DNA of 45,458 nucleotides from Opitutus sp. GAS368 (GCA_945868215.1 CAMBLN010000004.1:1-45458), one strand, 5' to 3'. Positions 8,314-17,539 are shown, numbered from the stretch's first letter. Numbers and translations: made by a program. Notes: generated from the letters alone by a model not told the origin.

Positions 8314-9210
8314 ACCGCCGCACCCGCCTCCCTCCAACTCCCCTCGATCAAAATCGTCTGCGGACGCAGCCCCGTCCCCGTCCGCGGATTCTCCAGCAGC
8401 GAAAACAACAAAAACGCCGCCGTCCGCCCCACGCCTTCGCCGTCGATGAGAATCCCCGGATGAGTCTCCTCCGTCGTGTAGTGCGTCAGCCCTACAAACG
8501 CCGTCCCGCTCCCGATCAGCCCGGCCATCCCGCGATCCGTAGCCAGCACCACATCCGGCTTGTTCGCATTCACCCACGCGCGCACCGCCCCCGCACGCTT
8601 GTCACCCGACGCCACCAGCAGCGGCTCTGGCGCCTCCGGGAAATCATGCGCCACGCGCGCCAGATACGCCCCCAACCGCATCTCCAGCGTGCGTTCATTA
8701 TTACGTTGATCGAGCACCAGCCCCGGCCGCTTCCAACCCGCCGACTTCACGTGCGCCAGCGCCGTCGTCATGTCCGCCGCATGATGATCCGTCACCCGAT
8801 GCACCGGCACACCCGTCAACGAATGATCCAGCGCCACCCCGAAAAACCGCGTCCAATCCAGCGGCAACGTCCACCGGCTCACGTCATCCGCCGGCATGAG
8901 CAACACCCCGCGAATCCCCCGCTGCTCCAACACCCGCGCCAACTTCTCCGCCGACGCATCCCGCTCCGCATTCCACCGGATCATGTCCAACGCATACCCG
9001 CGCTCTTCCGCCAGCGCCCGGATCCCCCGCACACATAATCCAAAATAACTATCGCCCTCCCTCGGCTTCGCCGGCCCGCCATACACCAGCGCCACCGTCG
9101 TGTCCGCCCGCATCGCCCGCCCCGTCCGCCGCGCCTGCATAAACGCCGCCAGCTGCGGATTCACCCGATAACCCATACGCGCAGCCACCGCCGCCGCCGC
9201 CCGCTGGGCC
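8310..9210 (-). pseudogene. LacI family regulator lacking its DNA-binding head
   Basis: The effector domain is intact: hinge end ARMGYRVNPQLAAFMQARRTGR, then VALVYGG, QRGIRGVLLMPADDVSRW, VHRVTDHHAADMTTALAHVKSAGW and the usual end IEGSW. Upstream of roughly 9210 the sequence stops resembling LacI, and the helix-turn-helix is absent. Residues read further upstream come from the opposite-strand gene starting there. The protein as it stands could not bind DNA in the normal way. It is the mirror partner of the headless gene at 9172-9948. Confidence 0.75.
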
Positions 9211-9948
9211 GGAAACCTGCGCGATCCCGCCATCCTGCAAGCCGTTTTGGGCAACGGCATGGACGCCTGGATCAGTAACAACGCCGCCGGCCTCGCCACC
9301 GTGCTCGCCGGCGTGGCCGAAGACCCGCGCTTCAAGGACAACCTCTCCCGCTTCGTCACCGGTTGGAGCCAGAAAGACCCCGCCGCCGCCAGCGACTGGA
9401 TCGCGCAAAACCCCAACCTCAAGCTGCCCGACTACAGCGTGCGTCGCGCCTTTGAAGCCCTCGCCGAACACGCCCCTGCGGTCCTCACCGCCAAACTCAC
9501 CGCCCTGCCCGCCGGCACCGTTCATGAACAAGCGCTCGGCGGAGCCCTCTCCGCCCTGGTAAAAACCTCGCCCCAGGCCGCTGCCGATTTGTTCACCGCC
9601 CAGGCGACGGTCAAGGAACGCCGCCAGCTCATCGGCCGCGTCACCGCCGGCTGGGCCGCCTATGATCCCGCCGCCGCCATCGCATGGACCGGCACCCAAC
9701 CCGCCAGCACCACCCGCGACGCCGGTGTGAGCGAGATGATCTACGTCGTCGTCAAAACCGACCCGCCGCGCGCCCTGTCGCTTGCTTCTATGGCCAGCAG
9801 TCCGCAGGCCAAGGACAACCTCGCCACCACCGCCCTCGCCGCCTGGCACACCATCGACGCCACGGCCGCGCTCGCCGCCCTCGACCGCGCCGACCTTTCG
9901 TCCGAGGCCCGCGAAAAACTACGCACCCGCCTCCAGCGGCGCCAGTGA
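9172..9948 (+). pseudogene. Headless repeat protein with DPAAA-W motifs
   Basis: The frame is open from 9172 to the TGA at 9946-9948, with the first ATG at 9259, well inside repeated sequence. The visible part has helical repeats of roughly 30-35 residues carrying DPAAASDWIAQ, DPAAAIAWTG, DPPRALSLASM and DATAALAAL. This pattern is seen in long verrucomicrobial proteins of unknown function. The first repeat begins at the junction shared with the LacI remnant (RWAGNLRDPAILQAVLGN), so the signal peptide and earlier repeats are gone. A start at 9247 (TTG) or 9259 is possible in principle. Confidence 0.65.
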
Positions 9949-9975
9949 TCCGCCTCCCGTTTTATTTCGGATCGA

Positions 9976-10002
9976 AGGTAGGGCGGGACCGCTGGGCCCG
10001 CC
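9976..10002. repeat. GGTAGG-led palindromic element
   Basis: GGTAGG leads into GGCGGG (9982-9987) paired with CCCGCC (9997-10002). It resembles in layout the elements at 17589, 32847 and 40125: a GGTRG lead followed at once by a G-rich palindrome. It lies 28 bases after the stop of the headless repeat protein. The following bases (GGCTCGGCTCCGTGACC, near 10027-10043) recur in altered form near 25270 and 34840. Confidence 0.45.
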
Positions 10003-10050
10003 GCGCAGTCTTTCGGCCTTCGCTCAGGCTCGGCTCCGTGACCAATCCCC

Positions 10051-10080
10051 AAAAAGCCGGACCCGCCACCGGGTCCGGCT
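10051..10080 (-). terminator. Intrinsic terminator of the choice-of-anchor I gene
   Basis: AGCCGGACCC (10055-10064) and GGGTCCGGCT (10071-10080) form a perfect 10-bp stem with loop GCCACC. On the minus strand it is followed by TTTTTGGGG. It starts 25 bases past the stop of the minus-strand gene ending at 10105. On the plus strand the trailing TTGTC could also serve the gene ending at 9948. Confidence 0.85.
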
Positions 10081-10104
10081 TTGTCATAAAAACCCTTGCC
10101 CGGC

Positions 10105-11823
10105 TCAGGCCCGGCGGCGGCGCATGACCGAAAGGCCGAGCGCACCCAGACCGGCCAACGCCGCGAACGCGGAGGGCTCCGGGATCGCCGAAGTCACCGC
10201 AAACACACCCAGCGAACCGTTGCCGCCCGTGCCTTCAAAACCCACGAGCAACAGATTCTGCCCGGTCGGGTTGTCTCCCGCGCCGATGAACACGATCGAC
10301 TCAGGCGAGATGAACGCGCCGCCGCTGTCATCCGTGCCCGAGATCGGGTTGTAGTAACCCGCGATGAACACGTTCTCCAGATCCGTGATGTCGAACTGGA
10401 AAATGCCGTTCTGACGCTCCGCACCGACGAACACGAAGTCCTTGCCGTCGATGCTGCCGAAGGCCAGCGCCTCCACCTCGGGTCCCTTGTCGTCCGAACG
10501 CGTGTCCTTCGCCGCGAGATTGCCACTGTTAATGTTGAAGGTCGTCGGGTCGTTCGCCGCCACGAACTCTTCGATCATCGAAGCGCTGTCGAAAACCAGC
10601 GCGCCCGTCTCCGCATTCCAAATCGAGAAGCTGCGGGTGCCCATCATTGTGGGATTCTCGATCAGCCCGTCGCCATCCGTGTCACCCTGGTCCTTCAGGA
10701 TGCTGAGCCGGCCGATCCCGGTGTTGCCGACATTGCCGCCCGTGTAGATCTGGTCGCCGGACCCGTCGTCCACGATATCGATTGCCGAGGCAGCGCCACG
10801 CGCGATGTCGCCGTCGTCCGGACGGGCGTCGCCTTCGTTGGCGGTCACCAGGAACGTGCTGCCTTCGCGCTCAAACTTCGTGAGCGTATCGGGCATCGGC
10901 AGTCCGCGCACCACGTCGTTGATCGAGATGCTTGTGCCGCTCGACGCACCGTCACGGTCCGAGGCGTCGATCGTCTTGGTGATCGAGCCCAGATCGTGGA
11001 TCGCGGTGTATTTGCCCGTCGCCAGATCGAGGGCGGCAATCGCGTTGTTCTCCTGCAACGTCACGTAGGCCGTCGTGTTCGTCGCGGTGATGTATTCCGG
11101 TTCGATGTCGCCCGCGTTCGCCGTCTTGGTCGTGAGCGTGTCGAGACGCGCGTTGCGCAGTCCGTCAATGGTCACGCCGGATCCGAGGTTGCCCGCCGTG
11201 AAATCATAGGTGCTCACCGCGCCCGAGGTCAGTCCAGCCAGCGCCGTGGTGTAATTGCCCGCGGTCACGCCCGAGATGTCGATCACGCTCACCGAGCCGG
11301 GACGCGCAAAGGTCGCGTCGGCCGACGTGCTGATAAACTCGCCCTCGTTGACGATGAGGAGCTTCGTGCCATCGGGCGTCATCGAGACGGAGTCAGGGTG
11401 ATAACCGACGTCGAGCGTCTTGAGGATCGATCCGTTGCTCTTGTCGAAAATCGCGATGCGTCCGAGGCTTCCCTCGGTGTTGACCGTCGGGATGATCGTG
11501 GCGACGCCGAAGCCGCGCACGTCGTTGAGCACGCTGGAAACGGAGTTGATGTCCGCCGCCGTGCCGAAGACGGAGTTCAGGCTGATGGCCGCACCCGCCG
11601 TGAGCGTTCCGCCCGAAGTGAGCGTGTAGGACTGCGCGGCGTGGTTGGCCGAGCCGCCGCCGATGGAATCGGTGACCAGCACGCTGCCGTCGGTCGCGTA
11701 GGACGTGATCTCGCCGCCGTTGGGCAGCGAAACACCGGAAAGAAACGAAATGTCGGCAAAAGCCGCCAGAGGCAGCAACGCGCAGGAAGTGCCGACAAGG
11801 AGGGTGTGAAGTTTGGTTCGCAT
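10105..11823 (-). CDS. PEP-CTERM-type choice-of-anchor I family protein
   Basis: A 572-residue exported protein. MRTKLHTLLVGTSCALLPLAAFA is a signal peptide. The body is a beta-propeller-like repeat of the choice-of-anchor I type: LLIVNEGE, GDIEPEYITATN, FLVTANEGDARPDDGD, GTRSFSIWNAETG, KGPEVEALAFG and QNGIFQFDITDL. It ends with the PEP-CTERM sorting motif IPEPSAFAALAGLGALGLSV and RRRRA, implying processing by an exosortase not encoded here. The frame continues upstream to 11943, but the ATG at 11821-11823 gives the signal peptide and has GAGGAA a few bases upstream. Biochemical role unknown; some relatives are annotated as alkaline phosphatases. An intrinsic terminator follows. Confidence 0.85.
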   Translation of the reverse strand: MRTKLHTLLVGTSCALLPLAAFADISFLSGVSLPNGGEITSYATDGSVLVTDSIGGGSANHAAQSYTLTSGGTLTAGAAISLNSVFGTAADINSVSSVLNDVRGFGVATIIPTVNTEGSLGRIAIFDKSNGSILKTLDVGYHPDSVSMTPDGTKLLIVNEGEFISTSADATFARPGSVSVIDISGVTAGNYTTALAGLTSGAVSTYDFTAGNLGSGVTIDGLRNARLDTLTTKTANAGDIEPEYITATNTTAYVTLQENNAIAALDLATGKYTAIHDLGSITKTIDASDRDGASSGTSISINDVVRGLPMPDTLTKFEREGSTFLVTANEGDARPDDGDIARGAASAIDIVDDGSGDQIYTGGNVGNTGIGRLSILKDQGDTDGDGLIENPTMMGTRSFSIWNAETGALVFDSASMIEEFVAANDPTTFNINSGNLAAKDTRSDDKGPEVEALAFGSIDGKDFVFVGAERQNGIFQFDITDLENVFIAGYYNPISGTDDSGGAFISPESIVFIGAGDNPTGQNLLLVGFEGTGGNGSLGVFAVTSAIPEPSAFAALAGLGALGLSVMRRRRA

Positions 11824-11946
11824 AGGTGGGTTCCTCATACGAACGCACCGCCCAGCGCGGTTCCAGTTTCCTAATGTAATATCGAGGCTACGGCGTAACA
11901 CGGGCGCAACAAACGTCACGCCCGCGCAACAACCGGGTGACAAAAC

Positions 11947-13857
11947 TCACTTCATTTTTGCCGCCTCGGCCTCAAGACGCGTCACCAGCTCGTCCATCTG
12001 GTCGATCACCGTCCGCACGGTCTCCGGCTTCGAAAGATCGACGCCGGCTTTGCGCAATTGCTCCATCGGGTGGTCGTTGCCGCCGCTCTTGAGCAGCGTG
12101 AGATAACGCTCCGTCGCCGCCGCGCGTTCGCCCGCCGTGCCGGTGTTCATCGCCTTGTAAAGCTGCGCCGACGACGCGAAGCAGGTCGCGTATTGGTAGA
12201 CATAGTAAGGCGAGTTGTAGAAATGCGGGATGCGCGTCCACGTGTAACGATACAGGTCGTCCGTCGCCACCGCGTCGCCGTAGTAGGCCTTGAGCAGGTT
12301 GCCGTAGAGTTCACTGAACACCTCCGCCGTCAGCGGCTCCCCTTTCTCGGCCAGCGTGTGCGCCTGGCGTTCGAAGTCGGCGAAGAGCACCTGCGTGTAG
12401 AACGTCCCCACGATCGCGTCGATCGCGTGCTGAAGCAGCAGGAAGCGCTCTTTCGGGTCGTTGCTCTCGGCCAGCAGTTTTTCGAGCAACAGCCGCTCGT
12501 TCACCGTGGACGCCACTTCGGCGACGAAGATCGTGTAGCTCGACGTCACGAAGGGCTGGCTTTCCTCCGACAACCGCGAATGCATCGCATGGCCCATCTC
12601 GTGCGCGAAGGTGAACACCGCGTCCAGCGTGTCGTTGTAGTTCATCAACACATACGGTCCCACCCCATACACGCCCGCGTTGTAGGCGCCGGAGCGTTTG
12701 CCTTCGTTTTCATAGACATCGATGCGATTGCCTTCAAGCAGCTCGGCCAGCTTCGTCTGGTATTCGCCACCCAGCGGCGCGACCGAATCACGCACCAGCG
12801 CCCGCGCCGGTTTGTAGGGCCACTGCGTCTCGTCCTTCAGCAGCGGAATCTGCCCGTCATAAAGATGGTAGGTCTCCAGCCCGAGGATCTTCTGACGGAG
12901 CTTGAAATACCGCTGCAACGGCGCCGTGCCCGCGCGCACCGTATCGACCAGCGTCGTGTATACCTCGACCGGAATCGCGTCGCCATCGAGCGCGCGGTGT
13001 AGCGTCGTCGGATAATCCCGCGCCTGCGCCAAAAACCACCCGCGCTCCAGAATACCGCGATAAATCGCCGCATACGTGTTCTTCGTCGCTTCGTAAGTTT
13101 TCAGATAGGCTTCAAACGCCTTCGCGCGATCCGCCTGGTTGTAGTTCGTCGCCAGAATCGACTGATACGCCCCCGGCGTGAGCGTGACCTCCTTGCCGTC
13201 GGCCAGCGTGATCTTCGGAAACTTGATATCCGACGTGCTCAGCTCCGAATACACCGAGCGCGGCGTCTCGTTGAAACGCGTCGCAAACGACAACAGCTTC
13301 TCCCCCTTCTCATCGAGCACGTGTTTCTGCTGACGATACGCATCGAGAATCGGAAACCGATACGGCGCCAGCTCCGCCTTCGCATCCAGCCAGCCGCGCA
13401 TCGTGTCTTCCGGCACCGCCAGCAGCTCCGGATTGAACCACGCCGTCGCCGTCCCGAATTTCGCGAACAACGCCTGCACCCGCTGGAGTTTCCCGCCGAC
13501 ATCCTGATTGCGCGTGTCCGTGTCGCGCTGCAGCTGCGGATAACGATAAACCAGATACTGCAGGATACCGATTTCGTCGTAGAGGCGGTAAGCCTTGAGC
13601 ACCGAGTCAGGCCCGTCCTTGAGCGTGCCTTTGAGCGCGGCAAACGTGTCCATCTTCGCCTCGATCTCCGTCATGCCTTTTTCCCACGCCGCCCAATCGG
13701 CGTAGATCGGGGAAAAATCCCACTTGAACTCGGCGGCGATCACGTCGCGGTTGCGGGTCTCGGGCTTGGTGTCGGCAAAAGAATAATTCATCAGAAAAAA
13801 CGAAGCGGTTGCGGTGAGTATCGTGCGCGTGGCGGCGGGGGTGATGAAACCAATCAT
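11947..13857 (-). CDS. pepF: Oligoendopeptidase F, M3 metallopeptidase, probably exported
   Basis: A 636-residue zinc peptidase cleaving oligopeptides. HEMGHAMHS is the HExxH zinc site, and SSYTIFVAEVASTVNE supplies the third ligand region. The C-terminal motif FASSAQLYKAM and the PepF pattern FNSPYYVYQYATC-like segment (HFYNSPYYVYQYATC) are present. It carries about 30 extra N-terminal residues with a hydrophobic core (RTILTATASFFLMNYSFA), suggesting export, which is unusual since PepF is normally cytoplasmic. I chose the ATG at 13857; a GTG at 13866 is the alternative. The gene lies 123 bases upstream of the PEP-CTERM gene on the same strand. Confidence 0.9.
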   Translation of the reverse strand: MIGFITPAATRTILTATASFFLMNYSFADTKPETRNRDVIAAEFKWDFSPIYADWAAWEKGMTEIEAKMDTFAALKGTLKDGPDSVLKAYRLYDEIGILQYLVYRYPQLQRDTDTRNQDVGGKLQRVQALFAKFGTATAWFNPELLAVPEDTMRGWLDAKAELAPYRFPILDAYRQQKHVLDEKGEKLLSFATRFNETPRSVYSELSTSDIKFPKITLADGKEVTLTPGAYQSILATNYNQADRAKAFEAYLKTYEATKNTYAAIYRGILERGWFLAQARDYPTTLHRALDGDAIPVEVYTTLVDTVRAGTAPLQRYFKLRQKILGLETYHLYDGQIPLLKDETQWPYKPARALVRDSVAPLGGEYQTKLAELLEGNRIDVYENEGKRSGAYNAGVYGVGPYVLMNYNDTLDAVFTFAHEMGHAMHSRLSEESQPFVTSSYTIFVAEVASTVNERLLLEKLLAESNDPKERFLLLQHAIDAIVGTFYTQVLFADFERQAHTLAEKGEPLTAEVFSELYGNLLKAYYGDAVATDDLYRYTWTRIPHFYNSPYYVYQYATCFASSAQLYKAMNTGTAGERAAATERYLTLLKSGGNDHPMEQLRKAGVDLSKPETVRTVIDQMDELVTRLEAEAAKMK

Positions 13858-13922
13858 GCCGGCCACTAAACTACTTTCACCGCTTGCGTCGAGCCGTCCG
13901 CCGCAAAAGGTAAAACCTGCCC

Positions 13923-14570
13923 ATGCTGCGCGCCCTCATCTTCGACTTCGACGGACTCTTGGTGGACACCGAAACCGTGCTGATCGACGCCTGGGTGCAG
14001 ATCCACGCCGAGGACAGCATCACCGTCGATGGCAACGTCCTCCACCACATCGTCGGCCACACCGATGTCGTCCACGACTACTGGTCCGCCTACGCGCCGG
14101 AAATCGACCGCGCTTCCCTTGAAGAACGCTACCGCCTCGCCGCCCACGCACTCACGCTTGCCGCCCCTCCCCTCCCCGGCGCACTCGAATTGCTCAACGC
14201 CGCCCGCGCCGCCGGCCTTCGCATCGGTCTCGCCTCCAACTCCACGCACGCCCACGTCGAGGGACACCTCGCCCATCGCGGCATGTTGCCACTCTTCGAT
14301 TTCATCGCCTGCCGCGACGATGTCGCCGTCGGAAAACCCGAGCCCGACGTGTATCTCGCCGCCCTCCGTGGACTCGGCGTGGACGCCTCCGACGCCATCG
14401 CCTTCGAGGACTCCGTCCCCGGCCACATCGCCGCCCACCGCGCCGGCCTGCGCGTAGTCGTCGTCCCCAACCCCTCGACCACCCACTGCGACTTCCTCCA
14501 CGCGTGGCTCAAAGTCCCCTCGCTTGCTCACCTGTCGCTCCCGCAACTCGCCGGATCGCTGAACACATAA
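13923..14570 (+). CDS. HAD superfamily phosphatase/phosphoglucomutase-like
   Basis: A 215-residue HAD hydrolase. Motif I is DFDGLLVDTE with the nucleophile Asp8 and Asp10. Motif II is GLASNSTHAH, motif III is the lysine in VGKPEPDVYLAAL, and motif IV is IAFEDSVPG. The helical cap after motif I places it with the beta-phosphoglucomutase and sugar-phosphate phosphatase group. Substrate not predictable. It diverges from pepF with a 65-base gap. Its last 43 bases overlap the 3' end of glpD on the other strand. Confidence 0.88.
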   Translation: MLRALIFDFDGLLVDTETVLIDAWVQIHAEDSITVDGNVLHHIVGHTDVVHDYWSAYAPEIDRASLEERYRLAAHALTLAAPPLPGALELLNAARAAGLRIGLASNSTHAHVEGHLAHRGMLPLFDFIACRDDVAVGKPEPDVYLAALRGLGVDASDAIAFEDSVPGHIAAHRAGLRVVVVPNPSTTHCDFLHAWLKVPSLAHLSLPQLAGSLNT

Positions 14571-16072
14571 CCCCGCGCCAGCGCCGTGTAAGCCGCCACC
14601 TGCTGCTTCACCCAATCCGGATCGCGCCCCAACTCCCGCGCAATCCACCCCGCCACCACCGGCGCCGCCTCGATCGACGCCCGCGCATCCATCACCAGCG
14701 CCCGCGTCCGTCGCGCCAGCACATCCTCCACCGTCCGCGCCATCTCCCGCCGCACGCTCCGCACCACGTCGGCCCTCGTATACTCCCACGCCGAACCCAC
14801 GCGCTCTCCCAACTCCGCCCGCTCCCGCACCAACACCGCCGTCTCTTCCCGCTCCGCCCCTCCGCATATCCTCAACTCCGCCGTGACACTCGCGCGCTTC
14901 TCCATCCCCGCGATCCCCTCCGCGCGATCCACCACATCCTCGCCCATTTTCCGGTAAGTCGTCCACTTGCCGCCCGTCACTGTCACCAACCCCGCGTCAC
15001 TCACCACGATGGTGTGATCGCGCGACAACGACGCCGTCCGCCCGCCCGCGCCCGCCGCGCTCACCAGCGGACGCAGCCCCGCATACACGCTCAACACGTC
15101 CGCCGCCGTAGGATCCTCCGCGAGATACTTGCACGCGTGCTCCATAACAAAGTCCCGCTCCTCCGCCAACGCCCGCGGCTCACTCGCAATCCCAGCCACC
15201 GGCGTATCCGTCGTCCCCACAATCACGCGGTCATGCCAAGGCACCGCAAACAACACCCGCCCGTCCGCCGTCTTCGGCACCATCAACGCCGCGCCTCCCG
15301 GCAAAAACCGCTTCGGCAACACCACGTGAATTCCTTGGCTCACCGTGACCATCGCCCGCGCCCCCGCCTCGTCCAACCGCCTCACCGCATCCACAAAAAC
15401 CCCCGTCGCATTCACCACACACTTCGCCTTCACCACAAACTCCGCCCCGCCCTCCGCATCGCGCACCAACGCCCCAGCCACGCCCCCGCCTTCCTTCAAG
15501 AGCCCCGCGCACTCGCAATAATTCACCACCACAGCGCCTTGCTCCGCCGCCGTCTGCGCCAGATTCACCGCGAGCCGCGCATCATCGAACTGCCCGTCGT
15601 GATACACCACTCCGCCCACCAATCCGCGCGGCTCCACATTGGGCAACATCCGCAACGCCTCCTCACGCCCCACTCGCCGCGACGCGCCCAGACTCAGCTC
15701 CCCCGCCAACCAGTCGTAAGCCTTCAGCCCCGTCCCGTAAAACACCCGGTTCCACTGCGAATAACTCGGGATCACAAACGCCAACTCCCGCGCCAGGTGC
15801 GGCGCGTTCTTCAACAACCGCCCTCGCTCCCTTAACGCCTCCCGCACCAGCGACACATTTCCCTGCTTCAGATAACGCACCCCGCCGTGCACCAGCTTCG
15901 TCGACCGGCTCGAAGTCCCTTGCGCAAAATCCCCGCGCTCCACCAACGCCACACGCCACCCGCGTGACGCCGCCTCCACCGCCGCGCCCAATCCCGTCGC
16001 CCCTCCGCCGATCACCAGCACATCGAAGACTTCCCCCGCCCGCAGTCGCTCCACCATGGGTTCGCGCCTCAT
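14528..16072 (-). CDS. glpD: FAD-dependent glycerol-3-phosphate dehydrogenase
   Basis: A 514-residue flavoprotein oxidising glycerol 3-phosphate to dihydroxyacetone phosphate at the inner membrane and passing electrons to quinone. The FAD-binding motif VLVIGGGATGLGAAVEAASRG is followed by the GlpD signature RSTKLVHGGVRYL and by GGVVYHDGQFDDARL, KWTTYRKMGEDVVD. It starts at the ATG at 16070-16072, five bases after the stop of the upstream GDPD gene, so the two form one transcription unit. A second ATG at 16057 is possible. No glycerol kinase or GlpF lies in the window, so the feed is more likely glycerophosphodiesters. Confidence 0.92.
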   Translation of the reverse strand: MRREPMVERLRAGEVFDVLVIGGGATGLGAAVEAASRGWRVALVERGDFAQGTSSRSTKLVHGGVRYLKQGNVSLVREALRERGRLLKNAPHLARELAFVIPSYSQWNRVFYGTGLKAYDWLAGELSLGASRRVGREEALRMLPNVEPRGLVGGVVYHDGQFDDARLAVNLAQTAAEQGAVVVNYCECAGLLKEGGGVAGALVRDAEGGAEFVVKAKCVVNATGVFVDAVRRLDEAGARAMVTVSQGIHVVLPKRFLPGGAALMVPKTADGRVLFAVPWHDRVIVGTTDTPVAGIASEPRALAEERDFVMEHACKYLAEDPTAADVLSVYAGLRPLVSAAGAGGRTASLSRDHTIVVSDAGLVTVTGGKWTTYRKMGEDVVDRAEGIAGMEKRASVTAELRICGGAEREETAVLVRERAELGERVGSAWEYTRADVVRSVRREMARTVEDVLARRTRALVMDARASIEAAPVVAGWIARELGRDPDWVKQQVAAYTALARGYVFSDPASCGSDR

Positions 16073-16077
16073 GTTGC

Positions 16078-16830
16078 TCAGTCCTTCACCTTCGCCGCCA
16101 GCTTGCCGCGCAACCACCCCGGCCGGTCCGTCGTGATCGTCGCCACGCCCGCCGCCACCAACGCCTTCGCCCGCACCGGATCATTCACCGTCCACACATT
16201 CAGCTCCAGCCCCTCGCCCGCCAACCGCTCCACCAATCCGCGATCAATCGGCCAACCCGCGCTCACCCCCAGCCCGTCAAACCCTTCTTTCACGCACAAC
16301 GCGATCAACGCCGCCCGCCGTTCCTCCGCACCTTCGGGTGTGTCCGCCAGCAAGAGCGTCCGGCACGTTTTCATCACGCGTTTCGCCTCCCCCAGCGCCG
16401 CCGCCGCAAACCCGATCAAGACCACCTGCTCCGGTTTCAACGCACTCGCCTCCACCGTCCGCGCCAACGCCGGCACCAGCCCGTCCGCTTCTTTCAACTC
16501 GATAAAAATCCGTTTCCCTTCCGGCACCGTCGCCAGAACGTCCGCCAGCGTCGGCACGCGCACCCCGCGCCACGCCGCGCCTTTCCAGATTCCCGCGTCC
16601 AGTTTCCGGATCTCCGCCAGCGTCAGCGCATCCACCCGCGCATCGCGCCCCGTCGTCCGCAGCAGCGTCGCGTCATGAATGACGACCACTTCTCCGTCCC
16701 GCGTGAGATGCACGTCGATCTCCGCCGCATCCGCCCCTTCCTCCCAGCCGCGCAGCACCGCTTCCACCGTGTTTTCCGGCGCCTCCCCCGAGGCCCCCCG
16801 ATGCGCGACAATCATCGTCTCCCGTTTCAT
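16078..16830 (-). CDS. Glycerophosphodiester phosphodiesterase, cytoplasmic type
   Basis: A 250-residue GDPD-family TIM barrel that hydrolyses glycerophosphodiesters to glycerol 3-phosphate and an alcohol. The catalytic set is visible: His10-Arg11 in AHRGAS, Glu37 and Asp39 in AAEIDVHLTRDG, and His52 in VVIHD. No signal peptide, so it should act in the cytoplasm. The gene sits between the exonuclease (9-base gap) and glpD (5-base gap). Its product is the substrate of GlpD, which supports a functional pair. Equivalent in activity to UgpQ-type enzymes. Confidence 0.92.
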   Translation of the reverse strand: MKRETMIVAHRGASGEAPENTVEAVLRGWEEGADAAEIDVHLTRDGEVVVIHDATLLRTTGRDARVDALTLAEIRKLDAGIWKGAAWRGVRVPTLADVLATVPEGKRIFIELKEADGLVPALARTVEASALKPEQVVLIGFAAAALGEAKRVMKTCRTLLLADTPEGAEERRAALIALCVKEGFDGLGVSAGWPIDRGLVERLAGEGLELNVWTVNDPVRAKALVAAGVATITTDRPGWLRGKLAAKVKD

Positions 16831-16839
16831 GCGCGCACC

Positions 16840-17508
16840 TTATTCAAACAACCCGCCTTGGCGCAACGCATCCCGCTTCTCGCCGTCCAACGTGCTCATC
16901 GCCAGCAACCACGCGCAATCCCGCCCCGCGATCTCCCTCTCTTCCGCCAGCCGTCCGAGCAGCAACGCCCCCGCCAGCGCATCATAGAGTGCGCAGTGAT
17001 AATGCCGCCGTCCTTCCGGACACCACGTCACCGCGACTTCATCCAACCGCTCCTGCAACCCGAACGCCGCCACCACCTCCCCCAACTTCGCCGACGCCAG
17101 TGTCGGATACAGCTGCGGATACAACCGACCCGTATCGATCCACGCCCCCCATTCCGTAACCGCCGCCCCCGGCCGCGCAAAATCCGGCGAGGTCCGCGGA
17201 TACGGCCAAACGGCTTTGATCAACGTGTTCTCCGCATTCGCAAAATGCGCCGCCAGCGGCCCCGTTTCCCTCCACCCCGCAAACAACTCAAACTCCTCCG
17301 CAAACGGCGCGCACCCCGCCACCGCCGCCGCATCGAGCCCGTGCACCGCGACATCCTCCGCCCGCACCCGCCCCGTCGCCCGGCACAACCGCGTGCGCGT
17401 CTCCACAATCTCCGCCCCGCGCATCGAGACCACCCCGTATTCAAGAATCCCCGACGCCACGCTCCCTTCAAAATCGACAAAGTGAATCAGTTGTTCGGTC
17501 CAGACCAT
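16840..17508 (-). CDS. DEDD-type 3'-5' exonuclease
   Basis: A 222-residue protein of the DnaQ/RNase T fold. HFVDFEGS near the N-terminus is the Exo I motif (Asp-x-Glu). VRAEDVAVHGLDAA and LAAHFANAENTLI fit the Exo II region, and HYHCALYDALAGALLL is the Exo III HxxxxxD type. The role could be DNA or RNA 3'-end trimming; no polymerase is nearby. First gene of the unit with GDPD and glpD, an unusual partnership. The start codon is immediately preceded by a T-rich word repeat ending GTGGTGAAAA. Confidence 0.82.
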   Translation of the reverse strand: MVWTEQLIHFVDFEGSVASGILEYGVVSMRGAEIVETRTRLCRATGRVRAEDVAVHGLDAAAVAGCAPFAEEFELFAGWRETGPLAAHFANAENTLIKAVWPYPRTSPDFARPGAAVTEWGAWIDTGRLYPQLYPTLASAKLGEVVAAFGLQERLDEVAVTWCPEGRRHYHCALYDALAGALLLGRLAEEREIAGRDCAWLLAMSTLDGEKRDALRQGGLFE

Positions 17509-17510
17509 TT

Positions 17511-17539
17511 TTCACCACAAAGACACCAAGACACAAAGG
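17511..17539 (-). repeat. T-rich GTG word repeat abutting the exonuclease start
   Basis: Read on the minus strand: CCTTTGTGTCTTGGTGTC then TTTGTGGTGAAAA, ending directly before the ATG of the exonuclease gene. It has three GTG words and a GTGG-TG-AAAA end, the same layout as the elements near 17740, 21370, 25340, 26550 and elsewhere in this window. The remainder of 17540-17771 holds the palindrome at 17589 and two further words. Confidence 0.7.

Noticed and set aside
10096-11874. 592-codon plus-strand open frame
   Set aside because: Antisense of the choice-of-anchor I gene; Arg-rich with no recognisable domain.
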